Source: Candidatus Roizmanbacteria bacterium CG11_big_fil_rev_8_21_14_0_20_36_8 (GTDB lineage Bacteria; Patescibacteriota; Microgenomatia; UBA1406; GWC2-37-13). Taken from it: DNA of 10,442 nt. Shown in pieces: positions 1 to 5,476 of the stretch (positions are counted from its first letter, which is position 1; each line of letters opens with the position of its first letter). The stretch covers positions 1 to 10,442 of the forward strand of contig PCVM01000001.1 in assembly GCA_002796045.1 (NCBI GenBank), given 5' to 3'. Both the position numbers and the translations under genes were made by a program. The notes below the pieces were generated by a model. The model was not told where the DNA came from. It saw only the letters and a program-made list of their open reading frames with translations, and searched no databases.

Positions 1-68
1 ATTTTTTCATATATATTTAATAAACTGTTAATTTTTGCTGATTTCATTATACACGTTTTTTTTGCAGC

Positions 69-92
69 AATTCAGTAATTTAGCAATTTAAC
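69..92 (+). repeat. Three 8-bp AATTTAGC-type tandem units upstream of the first gene
   Basis: Three consecutive octamers, AATTCAGT, AATTTAGC and AATTTAAC, occupy this stretch and end 4 nt before a TATAAT box. They fill the space where a -35 element would lie, and no good -35 hexamer is visible. Related arrays occur at 5400-5423 (minus strand) and 6109-6132. They may be an UP-like or sigma-specific promoter element, or a dispersed microrepeat; the sequence alone cannot decide. Confidence 0.55.
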
Positions 93-96
93 ATTG

Positions 97-102
97 TATA
101 AT
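97..102 (+). promoter_or_regulatory. -10 box (TATAAT) of a probable leaderless promoter
   Basis: A consensus TATAAT lies 5 nt before the ATG at 108, so transcription would start at or beside the start codon. No Shine-Dalgarno motif precedes the ATG. The rest of 1-96 is AT-rich and holds no supported gene. Confidence 0.65.
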
Positions 103-107
103 ACATT

Positions 108-668
108 ATGCATCATAAATTGCTAAAACTTTACTTCACGGGTTCCATTGCTGCGCGGGATCAATATATCAAGAAATATAAACAGATAATTGAACACGTG
201 CATGGGTCAGGTCACGAGATAATAGCTGATCATATCTTAACTATGTCTGAGGATGAGATTCATCATAAAACACGTTCTGAAAGACTGAAATTTCACACAA
301 AAATCGAGAATTGGATACATACATCGGATGCCATGATTGCAGAAACTTCATTCCCAAGTATCAGTGTCGGATATGAAATATCGCTGGCTCTTCGTGTCGG
401 AAAGCCAGTCCTTGTTCTTTATTGCGACGGAAATCCACCAAGCCTTCTAGCCCATCATCGCGATGAAAAGTTGATGTGTGAGAAATACACGAGTAGTACT
501 CTACCTCAAATAATCGATAACTTTTTACATTATATCGACGCTAGCTCAGACCTCCGATTTACTTTTTTTATTACTCCAAAAATTTCAGCTCACCTGGATA
601 ATATTGCAAAAACAGAAAAGCTCCCCAAGTCAGTCTATCTTCGAAGGCTAATAGAAAATGATATGTAG
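108..668 (+). CDS. Nucleoside 2-deoxyribosyltransferase-like protein with a ribbon-helix-helix-like C-terminus
   Basis: The 186-aa cytoplasmic protein has an N-terminal half resembling the nucleoside 2-deoxyribosyltransferase fold. An FTGSI motif lies at residues 10-14, DAMIAE at 74-79, and SVGYEIS at 86-92 followed by GKPVLVLY at 99-106. In the family the Glu of such a motif (here E90) is the nucleophile that exchanges bases on deoxyribonucleosides. Residues 150-186 form a different unit: FTFFITPKI, then LDNIAKTEKLPKSVYLRRLI, which reads like a ribbon-helix-helix DNA-binding motif (strand, helix, polar turn, helix). The fusion could mean a self-regulating enzyme or a nucleotide-sensing regulator; that is inference. 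The ATG at 108 is chosen because it lies just after a TATAAT box. Substrate use is unproven, and a TIR- or SLOG-like nucleotide hydrolase is an alternative. Confidence 0.75.
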   Translation: MHHKLLKLYFTGSIAARDQYIKKYKQIIEHVHGSGHEIIADHILTMSEDEIHHKTRSERLKFHTKIENWIHTSDAMIAETSFPSISVGYEISLALRVGKPVLVLYCDGNPPSLLAHHRDEKLMCEKYTSSTLPQIIDNFLHYIDASSDLRFTFFITPKISAHLDNIAKTEKLPKSVYLRRLIENDM

Positions 669-758
669 CCAATGCATATTGAGTTCTACCTACGAAGTAT
701 TAAAATGAGGTTCTATCCTCATAGAAAAGTGCCAAGTTGATGAGGTTTTTTTTATTTT
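669..758 (+). promoter_or_regulatory. Leader with two mutually exclusive hairpins and a T8 tract (possible attenuator or terminator)
   Basis: ATGAGG occurs at 705-710 and again at 740-745, and its complement CCTCAT lies between them at 717-722. CCTCAT can pair upstream (loop of 6 nt) or downstream (loop of 17 nt). The downstream pairing is directly followed by eight T (746-753), as in an intrinsic terminator, only 5 nt before the next ATG. The arrangement could be an anti-terminator/terminator switch for the antiporter, or just a weak terminator for the preceding gene. The stems are only 6 bp. Confidence 0.35.
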
Positions 759-2276
759 ATGGTAAAAAATAGTACTAGAGCTTTTTCATATTTTCTCGAA
801 TTTTTAAATCCTGTCGTATTTAAAAGAAGGATTCCAATTGTCACATTCCTTCTTCAAAGATCCTGGGGGGCTTGGTTTGCATTTGCCGCTTTTGTTTTTT
901 TTTATAGTACTCATCAATATACTTACTCTGGTTTATTTATTATCATAACGGCGGTCATGGCGATGAATGGTCTTGCAAAAACAGTCCTCGTGCTCGCACA
1001 TCGAACTCCAGCTTGGTGGAAAAAGCATCCGACACTCAAAGTACTCCACTTCATAAATTCAGAAGGTGAGATGGCGGGAATATTTGTCGGCGTCCTAGCA
1101 CTTATTGTAGTCGGTCTCACTCATAGTGCTGATCTTGAGCATATCCACTGGCCAATCGGCGAAGCGTTTACACTTTATGGAATCATGTCTTTTGCAAACT
1201 GGACAGTACATCATATGGTGACTGTTATGACTATTGTAGAAAAATTTACAGGTAAATTTGGCGTTGTATTCTTGGGTTCTCTACTTTCTGCGGTAACGGG
1301 TGAACCGACAGCGGCGGTATTTCTTTCAGAATATTTAGGAAATCGCGTGACACCAGAAAATCGTCCGAAACTAGCAACAGCGATTGCAGGATCTATCGGA
1401 TCAGGCGGCGGGTGGCTTCCATTTGCCGCACCGCCAATTCTAATCATCTGGGGTATTTTGTCCAATGATTTTGGATGGAGTATCGTAAATCTGATGATAT
1501 TTATCGGCTTGGGATGCATCACTCATGCGATGGTAGTCTCAACATTTGCAACAAAATATATCAAAGATACTGAAGAAGAGCTTACGACATCGCATCTTCC
1601 AACAGCTCTGATGACCTTTGGATTTCTAACCCTTCTTGTTCTTGCACATATCTTTGCCCACGGACCATATCTTTGGCTTATAGATGCGATTATTGGCATC
1701 AATGTTTCTTTTACCTTGGCAAGTTTGTACGGTGACAAGATCTCTCAACTCGTAAAAGATAAGAAATTCAAAACTGATGAAGATCGGCGTGTGGATCATG
1801 ATTATGCAGAACTCTCAGAAAAAGCATTTTCCGCAACATATCAGCCGATGCTACTATCTTTTCTTCTTCTATCACTGGAAGTAATAGGACACGTGGCAGA
1901 GCCATTTATTGAAATTATCGCTGAATCAATTCCAGAAAGTTGGCCTCTTCTCATGACCGCTTTATTCCTTTTTTACATAACAGCTCTTGTTTCACATTTT
2001 GCAGACAACGCCCTAGCATCTCGTGTGTTTATTGTCGTAGCACTTTCATTTATGAGTTCAATGGGTGAAGCTGCTGCAAATTTATTGGCAATCGCTGTCG
2101 TCTATGGCGCACTTTACGGCGGATTCTTGATGATCCCAGCAAATCTTCCTAACTTTGCAATCAGTCGTGCATTTCATGTCGATTCAGGAAAGTGGATGAA
2201 AAGTGCATTCGGTATTTACTGGACTGGAATAGTCTACGCCGCCGCACTGTTTTTCTGGAGTATATTTTTAAAGTAA
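759..2276 (+). CDS. Putative Na+/H+ antiporter
   Basis: The 505-aa polytopic inner-membrane protein has about a dozen hydrophobic segments. It matches my recollection of the 'putative Na+/H+ antiporter' family (PF07399, formerly DUF1504), related to ion-transporter-superfamily carriers. Conserved-looking stretches are GEPTAAVFLSEY (181-192), GSIGSGGGWLPFAAPP (211-226), HFADNALASR (413-422) and IPANLPNFAISR (459-470). The two small-residue/Pro-rich re-entrant-type regions are what such carriers use around the ion site. A charged cytoplasmic loop lies at about 328-356. The expected role is sodium/proton exchange for pH or salt homeostasis; the actual substrate is inferred. The ATG at 759 has no Shine-Dalgarno and follows a possible attenuator. 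The length is normal and the reading frame is intact. Confidence 0.8.
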   Translation: MVKNSTRAFSYFLEFLNPVVFKRRIPIVTFLLQRSWGAWFAFAAFVFFYSTHQYTYSGLFIIITAVMAMNGLAKTVLVLAHRTPAWWKKHPTLKVLHFINSEGEMAGIFVGVLALIVVGLTHSADLEHIHWPIGEAFTLYGIMSFANWTVHHMVTVMTIVEKFTGKFGVVFLGSLLSAVTGEPTAAVFLSEYLGNRVTPENRPKLATAIAGSIGSGGGWLPFAAPPILIIWGILSNDFGWSIVNLMIFIGLGCITHAMVVSTFATKYIKDTEEELTTSHLPTALMTFGFLTLLVLAHIFAHGPYLWLIDAIIGINVSFTLASLYGDKISQLVKDKKFKTDEDRRVDHDYAELSEKAFSATYQPMLLSFLLLSLEVIGHVAEPFIEIIAESIPESWPLLMTALFLFYITALVSHFADNALASRVFIVVALSFMSSMGEAAANLLAIAVVYGALYGGFLMIPANLPNFAISRAFHVDSGKWMKSAFGIYWTGIVYAAALFFWSIFLK

Positions 2277-2301
2277 TATTTATTTTGTTTGAATATTATA
2301 G

Positions 2302-2694
2302 AGCAGTTTGGTAATATCTTCCCCAGTGGCAATTTCAGGTGTATTTTATATCTTTGGACTGACTGGCACTTCCCTATCATTTCCTGCACTTATCGGGATT
2401 TTGACCCTATTTGGAATAGTAGTGACAAATGCGATCGTCGTTGTATCAAAGATAAACTCGAATATTGCAGAAGGTAGGGAAATCACAGAGACAATTCTTG
2501 ATGTTTCAGGAAGCAGACTAGAGCCTGTTCTTCTTACATCTTTGACGACAATCTTTGGGCTTTTGCCTATTACATTGTCTGACCCTCTTTGGCGAGGACT
2601 TGGTGGGGCGATTATTTCAGGATTTTTTTTCTCAGGAGTGATCAGTCTCTTCTTCATCCCAATTCTTTACTTTAATTGGTTTAGGAAAGAGTAG
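2302..2694 (+). pseudogene. C-terminal fragment of an RND (AcrB-type) efflux transporter
   Basis: The frame is open from just after a TAG at 2299 to the TAG at 2692. It encodes about 130 residues matching the final membrane section of AcrB/MexB-type RND pumps. Diagnostic stretches are SFPALIGILTLFGIVVTNAI, then EGREITETILDVSGSRLEP, then LLTSLTTIFGLLPITL. Intact family members have about 1000 residues, so the porter domains and most transmembrane helices are absent and the product cannot be a working pump. The only early start is a TTG at 2308. Homology begins about 25 bp after the antiporter stop, so the upstream part was probably lost in a deletion or rearrangement at about 2277-2302. The reading frame has stayed clean, so the event may be recent, or the junction could be an assembly join. 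Confidence 0.8.
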
Positions 2695-3173
2695 ACCACG
2701 CTTCTGGAGTCGTATCAATATAAGCGACAAATTGAGGATCAAGATTTAATGGAGGGAAAAAATCAGTTTGTGCTCTATTATCTTCAAGAGGTTTAATTGT
2801 TAAAACATAGCTATATCCATTTTCAGGATCCCAATCTTTAGTCAAAATAGGTGAAATTTGCCCCCTAAATATTGGAACTCCAATAACGCCTCATTGCTCA
2901 ATAAAGGTATTTCATTTCGCTCTTGAGATCTTAACGAGTGAATAAATGCAAGTAGTAAAATTGCATCCCCCCCCAGCAACATCAGAAATACCGTATCGAG
3001 CATCAAATAGTTCGTGATAAGCATATTTCTCAACTAATCTCTCTCCTTCAGGAGTTATCTCTCCTCTAAATTGCTCTATTATAGACTCCAGGCCCTCTTA
3101 TTATAGAACGCGCCCATTTATCACGAAGTCCTTTAAGTAAATCAGGTGATATTTGCCTCAATTTCTCAAACAT
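2681..3173 (-). pseudogene. Frameshifted gene of unknown function
   Basis: Reading the minus strand from an ATG at 3173 gives MFEKLRQISPDLLKGLRDKW and stops at 3066. The sense continues in other frames: ESIIEQFRGEITPEGERLVE from 3088, then after the C8 run (2967-2974) DAILLLAFIHSLRSQERNEI in the frame spanning 3033-2842. It returns to the second frame for GVPIFRGQISPILTKDWDPE and ends at a TAA at 2681-2683. Joining them needs one base removed near 3090, one removed from the C8 run, and one added between about 2890 and 2850, giving roughly 160 residues. I recognise no family. The 3' end overlaps the RND fragment by 14 bp, tail to tail. It is either a decayed gene or an intact one with sequencing errors. 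The in-frame TGAs at 2891 and 2912 disappear when the middle frame is used. Confidence 0.6.
2967..2974. repeat. C8/G8 homopolymer inside the broken gene
   Basis: Eight consecutive C (G on the coding, minus strand) sit exactly where the reading frame changes. Removing one base restores the sense (DVAGG followed by DAILLLAF). Such runs slip in replication and in sequencing, so this is either a phase-variable tract or an error site. Confidence 0.7.
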
Positions 3174-3263
3174 ATTATTATGCTAATAAATAGTTACTTC
3201 GGATTATAGGACAATAATTGAAAAATTCAAGTCTAATTCAATATTTAGTATTAAGAAATATCA

Positions 3264-3935
3264 TCACTCCACCGAGTCTTTGACTAACTCCTTCGCAAGA
3301 TTGAGGTAGAAAACTTTTAGTTCATCCAAAGTGATTGGTTTGATCATTCGGGGAAGGGTTTTAAAGTCTTCAATAATAGACAAATCAGATGAAAACAAAA
3401 ACGGTTCAAATCTTCTACTGAATTTAGTTTCATATCCATAGCTGGCATCCCATATGTTCCACTCTTTGAGTAAAAAATAGAGATCAACAAAATCTTTGAC
3501 TTCTGACCTTTGATTGATACATGTTAATTTATTTGCAGTAATATCGCGAGTTGAATCTATTTGAAATCCTTTGTAAATACTCGGAGGTTGAAGTATTGGA
3601 TAAGGATAACTAGCGAAATCAACCTTCAATGTTTTATCATCTTTAAATGTGAGAATATTGATGAGTGTAACGTCATGTGATTGAGTATCAAAAGTAAAAG
3701 ATAATGATTTACTAAGAGATTGTAATAGCTGAAGTATTCGCTCCTTCTCAAGAGGTTTTGTTGTAAAAAAGTCTAAGTCTTCCGAGTAGCGATGATAGAG
3801 ATGGAAAGCGCTTAAGGCAGTTCCTCCGGTAAAATAGTATTTATCGCGAAGATATGGATCTTGAATTAAACTGTGGAAAACGGCATCTTGTTCTGCGGTG
3901 AGGTATCTTGGATTTTGGTCTGTGTTTTGCCCCAT
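3264..3935 (-). CDS. AbiEii/AbiGii-type nucleotidyltransferase (probable toxin)
   Basis: The 223-aa cytoplasmic protein of the AbiEii/AbiGii family belongs to the polymerase-beta-like nucleotidyltransferases. In type IV toxin-antitoxin and abortive phage-infection systems these block growth, for example by modifying tRNA. The key motifs are present: GGTALSAFHLYHRYSEDLDF at 37-56, with the GG and the D53/D55 metal-binding pair, then LKVDF at 103-107 (D106 as a possible third acidic residue), then KLTCINQRSEVKDFVDLYFL at 136-155, with the conserved Lys and KDxxD. The protein is shorter than the roughly 300 residues usual for AbiEii and lacks most of the C-terminal helical part. Its ATG lies inside the upstream small gene (70-nt overlap), so the two are surely co-transcribed and probably translationally coupled. 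It ends with TGA. The toxin role is inferred from the family and the pairing. Confidence 0.82.
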   Translation of the reverse strand: MGQNTDQNPRYLTAEQDAVFHSLIQDPYLRDKYYFTGGTALSAFHLYHRYSEDLDFFTTKPLEKERILQLLQSLSKSLSFTFDTQSHDVTLINILTFKDDKTLKVDFASYPYPILQPPSIYKGFQIDSTRDITANKLTCINQRSEVKDFVDLYFLLKEWNIWDASYGYETKFSRRFEPFLFSSDLSIIEDFKTLPRMIKPITLDELKVFYLNLAKELVKDSVE

Positions 3936-4126
3936 ATAAGCAATTCTAACAGTTTTTTTTGTTTTGGGAAGAGTTCTAGATTGTCCCAGTATTTTTTTAC
4001 GTTATTTAGTGGTATCTTCTCCCCTTTTTCCGGACCATAATTTATCATTCGCTCTAGGATTTTTATACGTCCGCTTTCGGTCTTTTCAAGCTCGGCACGA
4101 TCATAATCCCATAAATACCTGCTCAT
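3866..4126 (-). CDS. Small DUF6922-like partner of the AbiEii-type protein (putative antitoxin)
   Basis: The 86-aa soluble protein begins MSRYLWDYD and continues with ILERMINYGP (23-32), NNVKKYWDNL (41-50) and KKLLELLIWG (58-67). This 'WD...iierv..YG...l..yw' layout resembles the DUF6922 family, small proteins that often precede AbiEii-type nucleotidyltransferases. Residues from about 68 on are polar and ragged and are encoded by DNA that also encodes the start of the toxin. The conserved core therefore ends about where the overlap begins. An extended -10 box (4133-4141) puts the transcript start next to the ATG, so the pair has its own promoter downstream of the exporter gene. The antitoxin role is inferred only from position. 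The family match is from memory. Confidence 0.65.
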   Translation of the reverse strand: MSRYLWDYDRAELEKTESGRIKILERMINYGPEKGEKIPLNNVKKYWDNLELFPKQKKLLELLIWGKTQTKIQDTSPQNKMPFSTV

Positions 4127-4132
4127 AGAATG

Positions 4133-4141
4133 ATTATACCA
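4133..4141 (-). promoter_or_regulatory. Extended -10 promoter (TGGTATAAT) for the DUF6922/AbiEii pair
   Basis: On the minus strand TGGTATAAT is a perfect extended -10 (TGnTATAAT). It ends 6 nt before the ATG at 4126. A TTGACA lies further upstream but too close (8-nt spacer) to act as its -35. The mRNA is predicted to be leaderless or nearly so, and no Shine-Dalgarno is present. Confidence 0.65.
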
Positions 4142-4163
4142 CCTGTTGTCAATATCTTCGTCT

Positions 4164-5378
4164 TTACTCCCTCCAACCCTTCTTCACCCAGAAAAATGAA
4201 ATTGAGATGACGAGAATAATCGATTGGATCAGAAAGACGTATTTGCCAAATAAAGCATAAAGCCATGTGGCAATAAGCGGAGAAATCGCAGATGACGCTG
4301 AAAAGAATGACTCATCAATTCCCATAATCTCACCTTGTTTTGACTCGTCAACTGATTTTGAGATCAATGATTTGAAAGTCGGCATCGAGATGGATAAACC
4401 AAAATTGTTTAAATATACAAGAGGTAAAAACATCCAAAAATTTGAGGTAAAAATGTATAAAAATTGTGATAAAGAAAGAGCCATTTGACCGAGAATAAAT
4501 GTCTTCAAGTCACCGATACGCTTTGAGATCAATCCAGCTAAAAACGCCTGATTAAAAACTAAGAATATTCCGACAACCATAAAAAACAATCCAATCTTTG
4601 TCGAATCAAAGGCAAAATGATCTATCATAAAAAGCACAAAAATAGATGAAAATGAACTAAAAACAAATAAAAACATAGCACGTAGGAAAAAAAGGTATTT
4701 TATTTTTCGATTTTTGCTGTATTTGATAAGTTTTGGGAAAAACTGTAACTCTTCCACAATGCTCATCTTTATTTTTGAAACTCGTAAATTTGATGGAAGC
4801 GACTCTGGTAAATATTTAACCATTACGATGAGCGTCATTATTGAAATCGCAAGTGTTAATAGAATTGGGATCAGATATCCGATCGTGTGGGACATAGTCA
4901 ATCCTCCGATTACCGGCCCGAAGATAAGCCCCAAACCAACAACTCCTCCCACCATACCAAACGCCTTTGTTTTCTCCTCATGAGTCGTAATGTCTGACAA
5001 ATACGCACTGGCCACAGCGCTATTACCACCCGTTGCTCCATCCGCAATCCTTGAAATTATTATGATAAGGAGCGGAATTGAAACTATTCCGACTGATACA
5101 TTTGGAACAAAATACGCAACTGCAAAAATCACCCAGCTAAGCATTGTCCCCGCTTGCGAAATGAGTAATATTGGCCGTCTTCCATACCGGTCACTGAGCG
5201 AGCCTAGAATTGGAGCTGCAAAAAACTGAAAAAACGGATATGTCGAAAGAATTATTCCATAAATCACTGTCCCTCCACCATAAGATTTTATGATAAATGG
5301 CAGAATCGGAATAAGAATCGAAAAATTTAATGTATTAACAAAGGTGAGTAGAATGACAGGCAGTAGTTCTTTTTTCAT
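4164..5378 (-). CDS. Major facilitator superfamily exporter, Tet(A)-like (DHA1 type)
   Basis: The 404-aa protein has about 12 transmembrane helices, the full length for the family. It carries the classic drug/H+ antiporter signatures. Motif A is GSLSDRYGRRP at 59-69 in the cytoplasmic loop 2-3. R110 in SRIADGATGGNS (109-120) corresponds to motif B. The Gly-rich GGVVGLGLIFGPVIGG (144-159) is motif C, seen in exporters. The SDIT(x)nEKTKAFGM stretch before motif C is close to Tet(A) proteins. It probably exports a small hydrophobic compound with proton uptake; the substrate cannot be told and tetracycline resistance should not be assumed. The ATG at 5378 follows a TACAAT box by 11 nt. It ends 37 bp before the next gene on the same strand, which has its own promoter. 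It is divergent from the Ig-like surface protein gene. Confidence 0.85.
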   Translation of the reverse strand: MKKELLPVILLTFVNTLNFSILIPILPFIIKSYGGGTVIYGIILSTYPFFQFFAAPILGSLSDRYGRRPILLISQAGTMLSWVIFAVAYFVPNVSVGIVSIPLLIIIISRIADGATGGNSAVASAYLSDITTHEEKTKAFGMVGGVVGLGLIFGPVIGGLTMSHTIGYLIPILLTLAISIMTLIVMVKYLPESLPSNLRVSKIKMSIVEELQFFPKLIKYSKNRKIKYLFFLRAMFLFVFSSFSSIFVLFMIDHFAFDSTKIGLFFMVVGIFLVFNQAFLAGLISKRIGDLKTFILGQMALSLSQFLYIFTSNFWMFLPLVYLNNFGLSISMPTFKSLISKSVDESKQGEIMGIDESFFSASSAISPLIATWLYALFGKYVFLIQSIILVISISFFWVKKGWRE

Positions 5379-5389
5379 AGGAAGTAATT

Positions 5390-5395
5390 ATTGTA
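5390..5395 (-). promoter_or_regulatory. -10 box (TACAAT) for the exporter gene
   Basis: The minus strand reads TACAAT here, 11 nt before the ATG at 5378. It is preceded at 4 nt by three AATT-type octamers (5423 to 5400), the same spacing as at the first gene in the window. The resulting leader would be only a few nucleotides long. Confidence 0.5.
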
Positions 5396-5399
5396 TCAT

Positions 5400-5423
5400 T
5401 TTAAATTGTTGAATTGACAATTC
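5400..5423 (-). repeat. Three 8-bp AATTYAAC-type units upstream of the exporter promoter
   Basis: Read on the minus strand the octamers are GAATTGTC (degenerate), AATTCAAC and AATTTAAA, ending 4 nt before the TACAAT box. The array matches that at 69-92 in unit length, count and distance to the -10 box. It overlaps the 13-bp palindrome at 5411-5423. Confidence 0.45.
5411..5423. promoter_or_regulatory. 13-bp palindrome (possible operator) between divergent genes
   Basis: GAATTG-A-CAATTC is a perfect inverted repeat with 6-bp arms and one central base. It lies between the -10 boxes of the exporter and of the Ig-like protein gene, where one repressor dimer could control both. Short AT-rich palindromes also arise by chance. 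Confidence 0.35.
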
Positions 5424-5454
5424 GTTATTCGTTATTCGTTATTCGTTATTCGTT
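5420..5454. repeat. Perfect tandem repeat ATTCGTT x5
   Basis: Five identical 7-bp units run without a mismatch, ending 8 nt before the TACAAT box of the rightward promoter. They replace any recognisable -35 and fill the spacer region. A change in copy number would alter the promoter by 7 bp per unit without touching the coding frame that starts at 5477. Confidence 0.9.
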
Positions 5455-5462
5455 TAAAATGT

Positions 5463-5468
5463 TACAAT
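5463..5468 (+). promoter_or_regulatory. -10 box (TACAAT) for the Ig-like protein gene
   Basis: TACAAT ends 8 nt before the ATG at 5477, placing the predicted transcript start within a base or two of that codon. This favours 5477 over the ATG at 5459, which lies upstream of the box, and over the TTG at 5414. Confidence 0.5.
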
Positions 5469-5476
5469 ATGACGTT

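Noticed and set aside
703..738. Resemblance of the antiporter leader to a preQ1-I riboswitch (GAGGTTCTA then an A-rich tail).
   Set aside because: The hairpin loop is only 6 nt, too short for the preQ1 pocket and pseudoknot, and the downstream gene has no link to queuosine.
1211..1522. Long antisense frames inside the antiporter gene (also 923-1120 and 1523-1738), and similar ones opposite the exporter and CAP genes.
   Set aside because: They mirror the codon structure of the real genes, lack recognisable motifs, and overlap intact conserved proteins.
2289..2477. A 62-codon plus-strand frame overlapping the RND fragment.
   Set aside because: It is an out-of-phase shadow of the clearly homologous RND frame.
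2891..2914. Two in-frame TGA codons in the minus-strand gene, suggesting TGA recoding (Gly or Trp).
   Set aside because: TGA is the natural stop of intact genes ending at 3264 and 7038, no intact gene has internal TGA, and a frame switch at the C8 tract bypasses both codons.
2842..3033. A separate 63-aa minus-strand gene.
   Set aside because: Its C-terminal half is the middle frame of the frameshifted gene, and its N-terminal half overlaps better coding sense in another frame.
5414..5419. Consensus TTGACA as the -35 of the rightward promoter.
   Set aside because: The only good -10 box is over 40 bp downstream, and 16-18 bp downstream there is only repeat sequence with no -10 match.
5420..5454. 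CRISPR-like repeats.
   Set aside because: The 7-bp units are directly adjacent with no spacers.
5414..5476. TTG start at 5414 or ATG at 5459 for the Ig-like protein.
   Set aside because: The 5414 start would translate the tandem repeat as an unusual N-terminus, and both starts lie upstream of the TACAAT box that fits the ATG at 5477.
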